From: Cadophora sp. MPI-SDFR-AT-0126
Taxonomy: Eukaryota; Ascomycota; Leotiomycetes; Helotiales; Ploettnerulaceae
Reading direction: 5' to 3'
DNA length: 64,000 nt
Assembly (NCBI GenBank): GCA_020747065.1
Contig: JAGMVK010000001.1
Span: 3,720,001-3,784,000, forward strand
Positions 35,859 to 48,015 of the stretch are shown here, in pieces; position 1 is the first letter of the stretch; each line of letters begins with the position of its first letter. Under the pieces are notes generated by a model. That model made no database searches. It had not been told where the DNA came from and saw nothing but the letters and a program-made list of their open reading frames with translations. The translations under genes were made by a program, and so were the position numbers.

Positions 35859-38800
35859 GGTCACAACTCAGTAGTGGGTAAAGTCGTGCTTCAGGATAAC
35901 CGCAGCTATCACTCGATTGGATTATGCTCCGAATCCCTGGTTGGGGTGTGTTGTACGACGGCAGGCCCTGAAATTTCAGTCAAAACGCCATGTGTTTTCC
36001 CAACCAAGTTTTCAGCTGCTGGTCGTGCAGATCTTAAGCGAGGCGAGGATCTCAGGGACCACTAGGACCTTCATGTTGTGTTCACAGTTCCGTTTGAATA
36101 TCATAGTACAATTAGAGCCTCATCTCCACAGCGGCTCCCCGTCATCTCGCTGCCAAATCACCCCATTCCATTTCTCAGAGACGACGATTGTGTCACACGG
36201 TGGTACAGCGCATTACAGAAACACTTCCCCGGATCCTGATGTCAATCAAAACGTACCACAAATCCAACCATTGTCACTCTTTCTCTACCGAATTCACAGC
36301 CGGAGTATCTCTTTCCCATCACATACCATTTTCGGATCTCGGAAAGCCAGTCCTCTGACTCGCCAACTCGTCAAATCAACTCGTTCATCGCTTCCCCCAG
36401 CTGGAAGCGGCTACGCTACACCAGATTTCCAGCCAACTTGACATGGGAGTTTAAATGCTGCCCCGTTAAGAAATTACCACCATGCGGTTCGCCTGGGAGC
36501 TGGTCGATGAAACCGCCTCCCCCAACCCCAACCCCGCAATGTCATATCAGTCATTTTAATTCTGTTCATCGCCTCACTTTCACAAAGTAAGAAAAAATCC
36601 GCAAGGAATTCCCCTTTTGGTATCTTGCAGACGTAGTGAGACTAGAAGCGTCGCTTCCTACCTACCAATGATTGATCCTTATGACCACCAGTGCGTACCT
36701 TACTCTGGACACCGGTACTTGTGAGATGTGATGAATGGGACGGGCAAGGAATGTATTTTCGGAGGCTGGATGTCCGTGCCATCTTCTCGAACGCGTCCTC
36801 GTTCTTGCTCGTCTATTGAATGAGGAATAGGCTGACGTTGGGTTGCTGTAGGCTATTAGCTAAATCTCAGTAGTTACCAATAGCAGAGTCATTAGGGCCA
36901 ATCCTCCGCATTTCGCGAGAAAATAAAGACTGCCGCCAGAAGATCGGCATCACGGGTGAGTTCCAAGGAGAGGATGGACTGAATGGCGTGCATGAGCCCA
37001 GCCCAAAAAAAGTACAAGATGAACAGAATTAAAGAGGAGGATTATTGCAGTGCGATGTAGTGCATTTCGGCGTATCGATAATCCGAGTGATCGAATTTTA
37101 GCTATGGTTCTGGAAGGAAACGAGCACACCACACCCTCCGCCGACTAAAAGAGGTATGATGTCCGAGGCGAATGAGGGGAAGGATGGGAGGCTGGATGGG
37201 GAGATGGTCCGAACCTAGTCTGCCTGACTCCAAATTTAATACCTCCGTACCGCTGAAGATTTTTCTTGATAGAAGTTGGGGGGTATGGAGAATCTAGTGA
37301 GGGGTCGGGCATTCTCTGACGGTCCCTTCTTCCCCGGATTCCGAGTACGATGGAAGATGCCAATTTCTTAGGGGCCCTCGCTAGAAGTGGCGCACGATGG
37401 AAAAAGGGGAGAAGGTTCATGCTCTCCACACTCTTGGATGTGGGTGAGAAGTGACAGCACTGCAGTTGGTCGGGGTGCATAAAGTTCGCGTCAGCAAGTG
37501 GAAAATATGGGGTATGGAGGGAACAAGGGATTTGGTAGGTCGCTTGTGCAGCAAGGTAAAGCAGTCTCCTACCAGGTAGAAGTGTAGAAGTGCAAGAAAG
37601 AAGGGCCGAGATTGATGGATCCTCGCTTCACTTCAAGTTGATTCATCACTCCTGATCTCAAGATCTCAAGATCCATATCGAAATACCTCCTTCCAATCGT
37701 GGACTATCAGATCTCCTATCTCTAGATTCAATGTCACTGTAGCTATCTCGGTATCTTCACTCTGTTATCAGTACAGTGCCGTATCGGCATTCCACTCATC
37801 ACAATCGACAATACCGGTAGGTACCTGTGTACCTTCCCAAAGCATACCTCAGGGTCCGAAGCCACGCTTTTCTCGCGTGGCCAAGGCGAGACACTGTGCA
37901 CATCATGCACCCTGTAATCCTCACTGATTGGTCGCATCAGATCTCCTCCCCTTACTTTTCTTTTTTTGCTTCTGATATTCTTCTTCGAAGAATCAAGCTT
38001 AAACCCTCGGTTGAACTTTCTTCCCTCCCTTCCTTTGACCCGAGAGTTGAGACATCAGTTTCCTCGATCAAGTATTGATATCAGGTAAGAATGGAATAGG
38101 AAGGACCGCATGATCACTTTTTCCATGCCCTTCGTCACATCTTTCCTCTTACTACTCACGAACCCTGGCTTAAGACTGGTTCATTCCTCGCAACGCATGG
38201 CATTCCAGGATACCTTGCTCCACACTCACACCCACGAGAGAAAAGGAGAGGTGAGCGTGCTTGTCTGCCTGCAGCATGCCTCACATACTTACCCCCACAG
38301 GACTCTTACACCATACAATGTAAGTTTTCGGAGTCCCGGTCTATACTCCTCGTTCCCATCGCCTTTTGCCGTCGGCATTGACGTGACAAAGTCCCGACCA
38401 TGACAAACGTATATGTAAGGAAAGCGTGTTGCGAGCTACGAGGACCGGGCCGAGGTGTTTTCCCCGTTTTCCCCAGGTTCTTGGAGGGTTGTTTTCCGAA
38501 TCATACTCTATTCGAATATACTTTTGTGCTTTTCCGGTGGGTTGAAAGTTTAATTATGGGTTCTTTTCCGGAGGGGTAGTAGTCGCATGATACTGTCGTT
38601 CTGTCGAAGTTCTTCCTGTTGCCGAGTTGTTCTGTTGTCCTTGCTCTGTGAGATCTTGACTTTTCTGAGAAGTGATCAGCTCATCTGCATTGTAGGACAC
38701 GAATAGCCTTTTCTTGCGACACTCAGTGAGGGGTCCATCTCTCGTTCGAGAAATCAACACTCCCCTCATTGCCTCAGACACATTTGCAGCTTTGTCTTCC

Positions 38801-40995
38801 TTGAGTTGGGACTGGGCATGCTGAACTCCTCTGCTGAGTCCCTTTTACACATAACTGCTATATACCAGGTGTAGTCTCAACTTTTTGGTGTTTTGCATAA
38901 TCTGTTAGATCGTTTGTTTGAGCTTCTATGCTTGAAAAAAGTACATCTTTGCAGATCCTCTCCCGCCCGTCGTCAATGCGAATTCTCGAGGAAGATAAAG
39001 CGACCATACGTCTCTCTAGTAATGCGTAGAGTACTCAAGGTAAGGATCGCAGTACCAAGGCGCAGTGAGGTCCACCTGTGACTATCTCAAGCTTATATTC
39101 CTGAAATCTTGTCCTAGTTTTGCATATTGGGCTGTTCGCTTGCTTCATACATCGATTTTGTGGTCGTTTCACTGACTGTTGTCGAGTGCCAGGGAGAATT
39201 ATCAGAATACGTTTTACCTAACAGACCCAATATGTCTTATTCGGCCCCATGACGAAGGGTAGACGATAATTTTACCACGTTCCGTGACTTCAGACCATAC
39301 ATGACAGTGCGAGGAGGCTAAGAACGGCGTCCAGCCTCACATTCATTACATCTCTCAACCTTGTGGGCCAATACACTTGTCTGACATTCACTTTGTAGGC
39401 ATAACATAAACCTGACTTGACTGGCAATTGGTCTCAAACTATTGACCTATAAACGTTTCCAATTTGACTGATCAGCAGCAATGAAACCATCAAGACAAGC
39501 CAAGCTGTCATCGCGTCAACGTCCATTCACTTTCACCTCCTGTCTCACTTGTCATTCTTAACTTCTCCGGCTCTGATTCACCTACTCGTCGCAGCTCAGT
39601 ATCTATACCTTTATCATGCATGTTCTTGATATATAAACGTTCAATCCTCACTTGCCGGCTCCAACGCGCCGACAAGAAGCATACCAACGCCAATACTTGG
39701 AGCATCTTGGCAGCACTCTAGAAGGCTGTGGCGATCCCAGTAGACAACGTATACAAAGCCTGAAGGGCAATACTGTTGTTGTACGGTCTTTGCAAGCATT
39801 TGCTGAGTTGTCATTTCCACAGCCTCGTCACTGTCAATACACGTTTGACTGCCATCACACTCTCACTCGCCCCTTCCAATACCCTTTGCGCTACCGTCAG
39901 ATTCCAGCCGTTGCTTCTCCAGGACGAAATCCCTGGTTACACGGCAGTGGGACCCTGCTTAATCGCAACAGCGACCTATTTTGTCATACCCAAGTACAAA
40001 CTGTTCTTCTATGCTATTGCTATCGTGCCTCGAGGCATGAGACAGAAGGCAGTCGTCAGAAAGGTACAATTGAATCTTGTGTTCTGGCAGAGCAAGCAGA
40101 CGTTCCTGGAGCATAGAGTATATATAGCTAAGTTCTCATGAACTGATTATTTGAACCATGTTGAGGATTAACTCGTTAGTTTCAAGTGTTGCAATTCAGG
40201 AGCCGTGGTTTTGTGGGCTATCCTCCACGCTGTGGTGCACGTCTGTCTTCGCTCATGAGATTCACCGACTTCGCAGATCCGTTGATTAAATATTTAATTG
40301 GAAAATCCTCATCTCAAACACCATCATTTCAGGCTCAGACACCATTGAACTAGATTCTGATGAAAAGAGGCGGACACTGAAGTTACAACGTTCGTGTATG
40401 CCACGCTGATCGCGGCTCGTCTGTGTCCCACAACCCCTCCCATTTTGTCACTATCTGTTTATACTGCTTAAGTCAATTGCCCCGTAAGATTGATTCGGAT
40501 CCTCTCTGACCTTCAACAGCGATATGAATCATGACAGCAAATCTAAGATGGCAACACGGGAGCATAGCATTTAGTCGATACAGAATTGAGAGCCAAGTCT
40601 ACGTCGTCTTCCACTGGGAAGGCCACTGTGGATACAATGAAACTTACGGGAGTCGCTCTCAAGGGCTTCCGTCTCAAAGACCATAAAAGCTACTGTATCT
40701 AGCTTTCTCCATCAGATAAAGCGCTCTGGACCTGGATACTTTGTATTTCAAGAAAAAATATGAGTCGTCATGTTCTTTGCTTATACTTGTACCCCGCTCC
40801 TCGCTTATTCTTCTCTAACCAAAACATCTCGCTATCGAAAGAAAACGTCAGCAGGCACTGTTGTGCAATTCATTGAATACTTCACGCACGCTTCAATTAG
40901 TGAATCTGAAAGCTTGACCTCATACCACAGCCTAGACAACGTCACTTTAGTGTACGAACATGACTCGCTTGCCTGGTATATTACCCCCCTTCCCG

Positions 40996-41349
40996 TCAGT
41001 CACTGGTCTGGAGCAAGAAAATGGAAACGCCGAGAATGAAGGATATATCCTTGATGTGTGTGTCTCCCTCCTCGATCTTGAGAGCAGGTTCGTGAATGAT
41101 TCTTTGATCGAGTCGCCTGAGATGAGTGTCAACGTAGCCTCTAGGGGGAGTCGAGTAACGGCCCAGAGAGCATCCACTGATGGCAACACTCGGCCAATTG
41201 GCAGCAGAATTATCAGATTCCCAGCTTGAGATGGGTATCTGATGGAATGATTTCATCAGACGACGAAAAGAAACGGACGTTCTACGCTGAATCAGAAATG
41301 TCCAGACGATCCTATCGATATCAACGAACGACATAGCTGAGAGGGCCAT
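40996..41349 (-). other. unsupported 117-codon open frame
   Basis: From ATG 41349 the frame is open for 117 codons (VDIDRIVWTFLIQRRTSVSF near its start). No motif recognised, and a second frame over the same bases is also open for 80 codons. Listed only because it is the longest plausible start-to-stop frame next to the GST gene. Confidence 0.12.
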
Positions 41350-42207
41350 GCTTGAAGTTTCGTTTCTCGTCGATTGCCTTCAATTATTTTTTATATGTTA
41401 TCTGGCACCTCATATAAGAGTGAAGCTGTACTTGAAATTGAAAGGAGTGATCGTCTTTCAACACCCGTACCGTCATCTAGGATGATCCTCACAGGCATTC
41501 ACCATCAACCCCAGTCACATGTTGAATATAATTGGGAAGGGTTATGAATTAATGCTCAGGAGCCTTATGCATAACAGCTTCAGCTTAGACCTGTGTGAAT
41601 ATTTTAAGGGTGGAAGAATCTTATAGGGTGTAGCAAACGAACAGAAACAGGAACAAAAGCGAAATGGAGAAAAGGTCTGAGGGGTAGAACTCGACTTCAT
41701 CTGTCATGCGATTTTGGCATATTAAGTATAGCTAAGAGCATGAAGTGATTCGAAAACTTCTCAAGCTTTGAGGAGAGCCGAACGCTGAAAGAGCATGGGC
41801 CAAAGCCATGGAAATGACAATATACTGGCGCATGACAATAGCAATGGCGTTGTATACATTTCTGATCTTGGTGGAAGTCACCAATTCGCAGAGTTACTTA
41901 AAATCAAGAAAAGAAATCTCCTCGGAGAACAGAGACATGCTGATGAGGACTTGTGTTGTGATTCTGGTAGGGAATCAAGACCACGTGCTGCTTCTACGTT
42001 GTGGAGGCCTGGTAGCTGGAGAGATAGGCAGTCTTGCAATCCTTCGGAGTTCCAAATATATAAAATCATGTTCATAAGCCAATTTCCGATTTAAAATCGG
42101 TGATAAAAGCTCATCCAACCCATCAACGCCGACAGAAGTCATTTCGTAATCAATTCGCCTTGCCATTCCACATTCTCTCCTCACATGTGCTTCTGCATCC
42201 ATCTCCC

Positions 42208-43168
42208 TCAAATCCTCTCCCTAATCTCATCCATATTCAAATCCTTCGGCATATAATCCTCCCCCAAATTCTCACTCTCAACCATCTCCTGCTTAATCTC
42301 CACAACCTTCTTCACAGCCTCCCTATCCGCAATCCTCTCATGCCAAGCCTTCACATTCGGATACGCATCAAAAGGACTCTCTCCCTCGCATTTCATCACA
42401 ATCGCCAAGATGAAATTCCACATGAAGAATGACAGGTCTGCGTAGGTGCACTTGTCGCCTACAAGCCAGGACTTGCCTTCGAGTGCGTCGTTCAGGATGC
42501 GCAGGATGCGATGGGCTTGCTCGGTGTAGCGGGAGATGGCGGAGGGGAGCGGCTCCGAGTGGAGGTGGTTGAACCTGGGATGTGTCAGTCTCGATCTTAG
42601 CCGTGATGGTTAAAAGTCTGTACCAGCTCAATTGTCCATAGAAAGGTCCTTGTCCGCTCATTTGGAACATAAGCCATTGATACAACAGAGCCTTCTCCTT
42701 CACAGTGTCGAAGGTGAGCTTCTTCTCCGTGTCATACTGCTCAATGAGATACAGCACGATTGCACCAGACTCCCATTGTAAGATATCGTGGTTTGGATCA
42801 TACATCACTTTGCACGTATCAACAACTGAACTTTGTAGCAGGAGGAGTGCAAGGGAGGACCAACCGGGAACTTTGCCGCAAGGGTTGATGTTCTTGAACT
42901 CTTCCCCGGTCAGCTCCAAGAAGGAGAGAAGCTTCAGCTCGTAGGGTATCTGGAGTTCTTCCAAGATGATGACGGGCTGTTGCGGTTCTATTAGCGCCTT
43001 CTTCGGGTCGGGCCACCCCCAGATTGGGAACCAAGCTTTCGAAGGAAACAGGCTTACCTTCCACGGATTCGGGCCCGTGGCTACTGCAAGTCAGCTGGTA
43101 CTCAAGAGACAGAAGAAAGGAAGAATTTGAAGCTTACAGGATACATAAAGCTTAATTGGTTTCGACAT
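42208..43168 (-). CDS. glutathione S-transferase
   Basis: Five exons on the minus strand, 43168-43138, 43083-43058, 42976-42865, 42807-42624 and 42574-42208, encode 239 residues. All joins are in phase. The order is MSKPIKLYV, TGPNPWK, VIILEELQIPYELKLL, NPCGKVPVMYDPNHDILQWE and ESGAIVLYLIEQYDTEKKL. This is the thioredoxin-fold N-domain with the substrate-binding VP and the glutathione-binding ESGAI. The all-helical C-domain follows (YTEQAHRILRILNDALEGKS, WLVGDKCTYADLSFFMWN). It resembles the fungal Ure2/Gst1-like branch. The enzyme should conjugate glutathione to electrophiles in the cytosol. Small exons 1 and 2 (31 and 26 nt) are typical for this group, and the start matches the family MSKPIKLY. 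One donor (GTTGGT at 42864) is slightly off consensus. Length is normal. Confidence 0.9.
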
Positions 43169-44013
43169 TTTGAAGAGACTGGTTACAGTATTCGAGAGTG
43201 GTGCTTTTGCAGAGCAACTGAGAGAAATATGGGTGACCGTCTACTTTATGGCCTTTATGCCGACACATCCAAACTAAAATTACTTGTTGATTTATTTTTA
43301 GGGTTTTGGTCGTATAGATTTGCCAGCGTTGATATGGGGCGGTGAGTATGTTGACCGCGGAGAGTTTCAGTGGCTTAGCGGCACAGAATTAAGCGAGGGC
43401 AGCTTTCATCCGCCTTTGCATCCGGCCCCTGTGTCCAATCACGTCATGGGACATGAGGCTGATGTAGATGTTGCCTCGTACAAGGTGGAATGATTTGATG
43501 CTTTAGTTTTTGCTGAATGGCCCAGGTCTTATTTTTCACAGAAGAAAAGAATAAACTGGATTGGTTCATTGGTTGACACCCCTAGTAAAGTGAAATATTC
43601 ATATCGCACTAGCGCCAAAGGTCAGATTGTTCACGCAAGTAGATTTTATCCTAACTCACAGGGCTATAAAAACGGTTTTCACTTGAGCTCGTACGTCATC
43701 GAATGTCTTGCAGAACGATAGCTTCAGCTTGTACGGATGACGACTGAAGACCTTCGCTTCGGGCGACCTGTCTTTCCTCATGTCAAAAATGAATATGAGG
43801 AGCTTACGGTTCGTCCAAGTCAAGATAGAACCCATATTATAAGAGCTAGCAAGTGATGTAAAAGGCGAATGATCTTTGCTCTGAGCCTGCATAACAAACT
43901 AAATAAATACCACGGAAGGAGGAGACGAATATAGAAGGACCCTTGGAGCATATTCTGGGCCCACTAGACACCCGTGATGTCTCGACACAGCAGTAAACAA
44001 ACCCGCAATCCAG
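43169..44013. other. intergenic
   Basis: Upstream flank of the GST gene. A 78-codon minus-strand frame (43656-43892) has no recognisable motif. Nothing else seen. Confidence 0.4.
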
Positions 44014-45071
44014 TCAGATAATACTTAACTCTCTCTCCTCCCAATCCAAGTCTTCAATCAGATCATCAGCAACCCTCGCAATTACAACCCTTCTCCACTT
44101 GTCTCCCTTCTCACCATTTTCGTCATCTACCACAACTGGAACTAGAACCAGCGACCAATTTTGATGTTCCACGATCCTCAAGTTACTCTTGCCATGCAGT
44201 TCCTGGCTCAGGGCATATGTTCTGCAACTGCCGCCCAAAGACGCATCCTGACCACAATGGCACCAGAATTTCTCAACTCGTCCACAGCCACCATAGAGTC
44301 CTCACAAAGTTCTTTTGTGGGTCGATTATCTATCCAACAGGTGATAGTGCCGTCGTCATCTCGGACTGCCGACGGGTGATCGCAATGATAATAATAATAA
44401 TAATAATGTATTGGCCAACGTTCTGTTTCGACAGGGAGTATAATGTCGTTGTCCCGGAACAAATTGATTGCTCTGCACGGGGCCCTGAGACCCAGTGTAG
44501 CCGATTTGATTGGACCAAAGGGATCATCACTTGCATAAGTGATGTTCGTCCCTAAGAATTCAGCAACGTGGTGAAGTTTAATGTCGAGACGGCCGTATAT
44601 GTAATTCAACCCATCAGGTCCAAGAACAGCTGTCATCAGGGAGCTGATCATTTTCTTGAGAGATACCCAACTCCAAGATGGGCCATCGTACGCATCGGGA
44701 TACTCTGCACACCCTTTGATAGACCAAAGCAAGCCATTATGGATATCCTCCGCCCAGAGTCCAGCAATATATTTGTATATGGTGTGCCGTTTCACTTCTC
44801 TTGCAAGACCAGCAATTGCGGGCATTGAATCAATTTCGTATGTTATCTTCCGGAAAAAGTATTGCTGAACAATTGAGTACCAGACCTGTAGGGGATTGAT
44901 TCCTTTCTGGCGGCCCGGTGTAGTAAATTCCGGATGCTGCCTTGCAGTTTTGAGCTGCTCGAGAGAGAGGCATATCAGTCTTGCGGAGTGGTATCGATCT
45001 GGTGGTTTGTCTGGGTAAAAATTGCTCCACCGAGAAATTGACTTGGCTAAGTCAGCTTGGCAATTTAGCAA
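44014..45071 (-). pseudogene. HET-family remnant lacking the HET domain, frameshifted
   Basis: The minus-strand frame from 45071 reads only the C-terminal half of a HET-type protein: IVQQYFFRKITYEIDSMPAI, AGLAREVKRHTIYKYIAGLW, GLLWSIKGCAEYP and GPSWSWVSLKK. The N-terminal HET domain that should precede it is absent. Immediately upstream are stop codons and then, within 170 bases, the end of the amidase gene. Near the 3' end the frame closes early at 44208, while a second frame continues (VEHQNWSLVLVPVVVDDENG, RVADDLIEDLDWEERE) to 44014, so one base has been gained or lost around 44230-44270. An (ATA)6 microsatellite encodes a run of six Tyr. Most likely a truncated, decaying copy. It probably has no non-self recognition function. 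Confidence 0.72.
44388..44407. repeat. (ATA)6 microsatellite in the HET remnant
   Basis: Six perfect ATA units plus two bases, read as a poly-tyrosine run on the minus strand. Unusual in a functional HET protein. Confidence 0.85.
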
Positions 45072-45242
45072 ATCTACACTACTTAGTTACAGAGGGAGGA
45101 AAAACGCCAACTGAAGTCGGTTTTCTGATGGAGGATAGGCTCCCTGTTCTTGGGGTTACACAGCTTTTCAATGGCCTGAACAGGCATTAGAATATGATCT
45201 GTCTGAATCTAAGCGGCGCGATAGTGTAGCTGTCCTCTCGCT

Positions 45243-47168
45243 TTACTTCCTCCCCATTGCCTTCTCAATCGCTTCCAAGATTGCCAAACACTTTTCGTCC
45301 TCAAACTTCCGAGTGATAATCTGAAGCCCTATTGGAGCATCTGCGAAGATCTTTGGGTCGTACTGGTCATGATTGTACTTATCGCGAGGGTTCTTTGGTA
45401 TGTATCCGCAGTCTTTGACATCCTTCGCAGGGTCAACGGTGGTAACGGGGAAAGAAACACCAGGATATTCGAGTAAGTTCCATTGGCTTGTGTATAGCCA
45501 GTATGTGCTCGTTCCATGCCGGGGCGCGGCGGTTGGGCACACAGGACAGAGTATGGCATCGACGGGATGGCCGTCAGGGTCAGCAGTTCCCAGCCAGTGA
45601 TCGTTATATTGCTGGCGGTATTCATTTCTCTCGGCTTTCAACTACTACGACCAAGATCAGTACAAGGTTCTACTGGGAGATAAATTCAGAGTTGTACTTA
45701 CTGCCCACACTTCTTCCTTCGACCTGTCCTTGACAAGCTCATTTTCGAAAAGCCATTGTGTCAATGCAACAGGCGCTTCATCGCCATCCGCGAGTACCTT
45801 CTTGATTGCTCTCCCTCCATCCTCAAAGTACAAACCCATGGTAATCTCATAAGCCTTTGCGTGGTTAAGTGGAGTCCATTGCACAACTTCGAAGTCGTCT
45901 CCATGCGCGCGAAGGACGCAGGTTACTTCTTCGAGGGCTCGACGAATAGGGGGATGAGGCGTGACAATGCCATCATTCCACATGACCCCAATCTTGAGTT
46001 TTCTAGGTAGCTTAATTTCTCTCCAAGGCAACGGAACGAGGGATGGATCGTTTTGCCACGGCGCGGAGTTGCAGTACGTGCTCATGAACAGGGACAACGC
46101 GGTCCGAGAAGTACACATTGGGCCATGAGCCCCAACAATTCTGAGGTGGTATTAGACTGCTGGTCAATCACAACAAATACCGCGGATTAGATGTAACTTA
46201 CCCGTCACCGCCAGGGATACCTTTTGCGCCACGACGACTGAGCCGACCCGTGGTGGGCTTGAATCCATATATACCAACATTTGCTGCTGGAGCTCGAATT
46301 GATCCGCCACTATCTCCTCCTACCCCCTTTCGAGATAGTCAGATGATGTTGGGGCAGAATCGGATGGTATGGAATAAACATCTTACCAAGACACTTCCTC
46401 GCAACGCCACAAGAGCGGCTTCGCCACCCGAGCTCCCGCCTGGAGTTAAGTCCAGATTGCGAGGATTGAGCGTCACTCCATAAATGTTGGAGGACGTCTC
46501 TAGGGACATACCGGTCTGCGGCATTGTAGTTCGTGCATAGAACACTGCCCCTGCAGCCCAGAGGACATCATTGACACCGCTTACTCCTGACTCGAAGGGA
46601 TCAGCTGCCGTTGCATTTAGAACATGCTCCGAAACTTACAGGATCTGCATCAATGTAGGCCACCAATCCACATGATTTCATTCGCCCAAACATGCCGTGG
46701 TGCTCTTTGATAGAGATGGGCAAGCCATGAAGCGGACCGAGTGGCTCTGACAAAGAATCAAGAAGGGCTGCTCGCTCTAGAGCCGGTCCTGGAAGTAATT
46801 CGGTGATACAATTGGTCTGTATGGGTTAGAAGAGTAGTCATATCAACGATCTATTAGCATCTTACCAACACTTGAGCCAGTGCTGCGGCACGGAGAAAAG
46901 CTTTGGTGACAGTGACACAAGAGTATCTCTTAGACCTGATTGCAGCCAAGATTTCGTCCGCGTCAAGAGATGTAATTTCTATCTCTTCTGGTTCAAGTAT
47001 TTGATGTCGGATTTCGCAAACGTTTTGTGGCAGTGGATCAGGGAGATTCTCGAGTTGTAGCGGCGGGGAGATTTGGGCAAGCGAGTCATCGCGCAGAGCG
47101 AGCGCTCGGGTGATTGGGGAGTCGACGCGCATGCTTTGAGATGGATGTCGGTTGGTTTCCAAATTCAT
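45243..47168 (-). CDS. amidase (acetamidase-like, amidase signature family)
   Basis: Six exons on the minus strand, 47168-46866, 46816-46640, 46590-46387, 46326-46202, 46140-45702 and 45641-45243, encode 548 residues. Introns of 49-61 nt all have GT..AG ends and keep phase. The amidase-signature triad is present: Lys in LPISIKEHHG (about residue 138), the cis-Ser in LTPGGSSGGEAAL (about 213) and the nucleophilic Ser in GGDSGGSIRAPA (about 237). VGIYGFKPTTGRLS and DAILCPVCPTAAP are further family blocks. These enzymes hydrolyse short amides to ammonia and acid, often in nitrogen or carbon scavenging. The closest fungal type is AmdS-like general amidase, substrate unproven. No signal peptide, so cytosolic. 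It is divergent from the MFS remnant across about 850 bases, which suggests a former permease-enzyme pair. Confidence 0.92.
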
Positions 47169-48015
47169 ATGACGGGAGGAAGAAAAGAAAAATTGGAGGT
47201 TTCCCAGCTGCAGAGACTGGGCTGCAACACGACGAGCTTATGAACGTTCTATTATACTTGGCTCGAAATATACCTGCGATTACCACCAGGTATTTGAAAT
47301 CCGCGTTGCTCTCCAACTCTCACGATCTGTCGGAGCAGCAATACCATTCATTTTCTTCTAACAAAGAAGGATCGATGACCGATGAATTCCGTATTCATCT
47401 ATGACTCTACGCTACCCCACTCTACATCGGAGTATATCGGCCCTAGAGTTCTGCTTTTAAACCGATTAATTGTCCTTTTCGTACATTGTCCTATCCATCC
47501 GATGAGGCTGCAATCTGCAATCTCTGCCATAGCGGACTTCATCGGACAGCAAATTGGGTTAATCACAATCACAATCAATGTTCAGTTGATAGTTCGAAAT
47601 GAAATGGCTTGCACCGTGTGTCATGTTCCTGCTTGTGCACAAGAGATCGGTACGACTAGTGCGTGATGTTACTAGCCGTGGCCTTGGATCTACTACCAAG
47701 CTACCAGTAGCTCAAATTTAGCCATTTATCACATCCAGCGCTTAGATAGCACCATCGGCATCTACACCTGGCCCGACCACCCCCTATCACTATCACTACC
47801 AGGCAATCAAGCAATGTGGTTTTCTTTGGAAGAGATAACAGGGGCTTCAATCAAGCAATCAACGTTATCCCCTGACGGCTATGATAAGGCGCAACTTTGC
47901 AGACTTATTAATATCTCGATGTTTGCAGTTCTGATACAATGATCTGAACTTTTCTTCAGAACAGACACATTGTTGCAATCAACTCTCAACGTCATTTACT
48001 TTCAAGATCACCAGC
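47169..48015. other. divergent intergenic region between amidase and MFS remnant
   Basis: Both flanking genes point away from it, so it should hold both promoters. It includes several TATC/GATA-type words (for example 47757, 47788 and 47838), compatible with GATA-factor nitrogen control. These words are short and common, so this is weak. No gene seen. Confidence 0.4.

Larger units (their letters stand above)
33255..42207. other. gene-poor stretch of about 9 kb
   Basis: I found no gene with a recognisable domain between the regulator's start and the GST stop. Frames over 100 codons exist (minus 33928-34752, plus 35917-36441, plus 39652-40116 and 39776-40141, minus 40996-41349). They overlap in conflicting frames and carry no motif. 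Composition in 33300-34750 is purine-rich on the plus strand (pyrimidine-rich on the regulator's strand), typical of a leader or promoter. The regulator's 5' UTR probably reaches into it. No transposon, LTR or target-site duplication seen. Confidence 0.45.
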
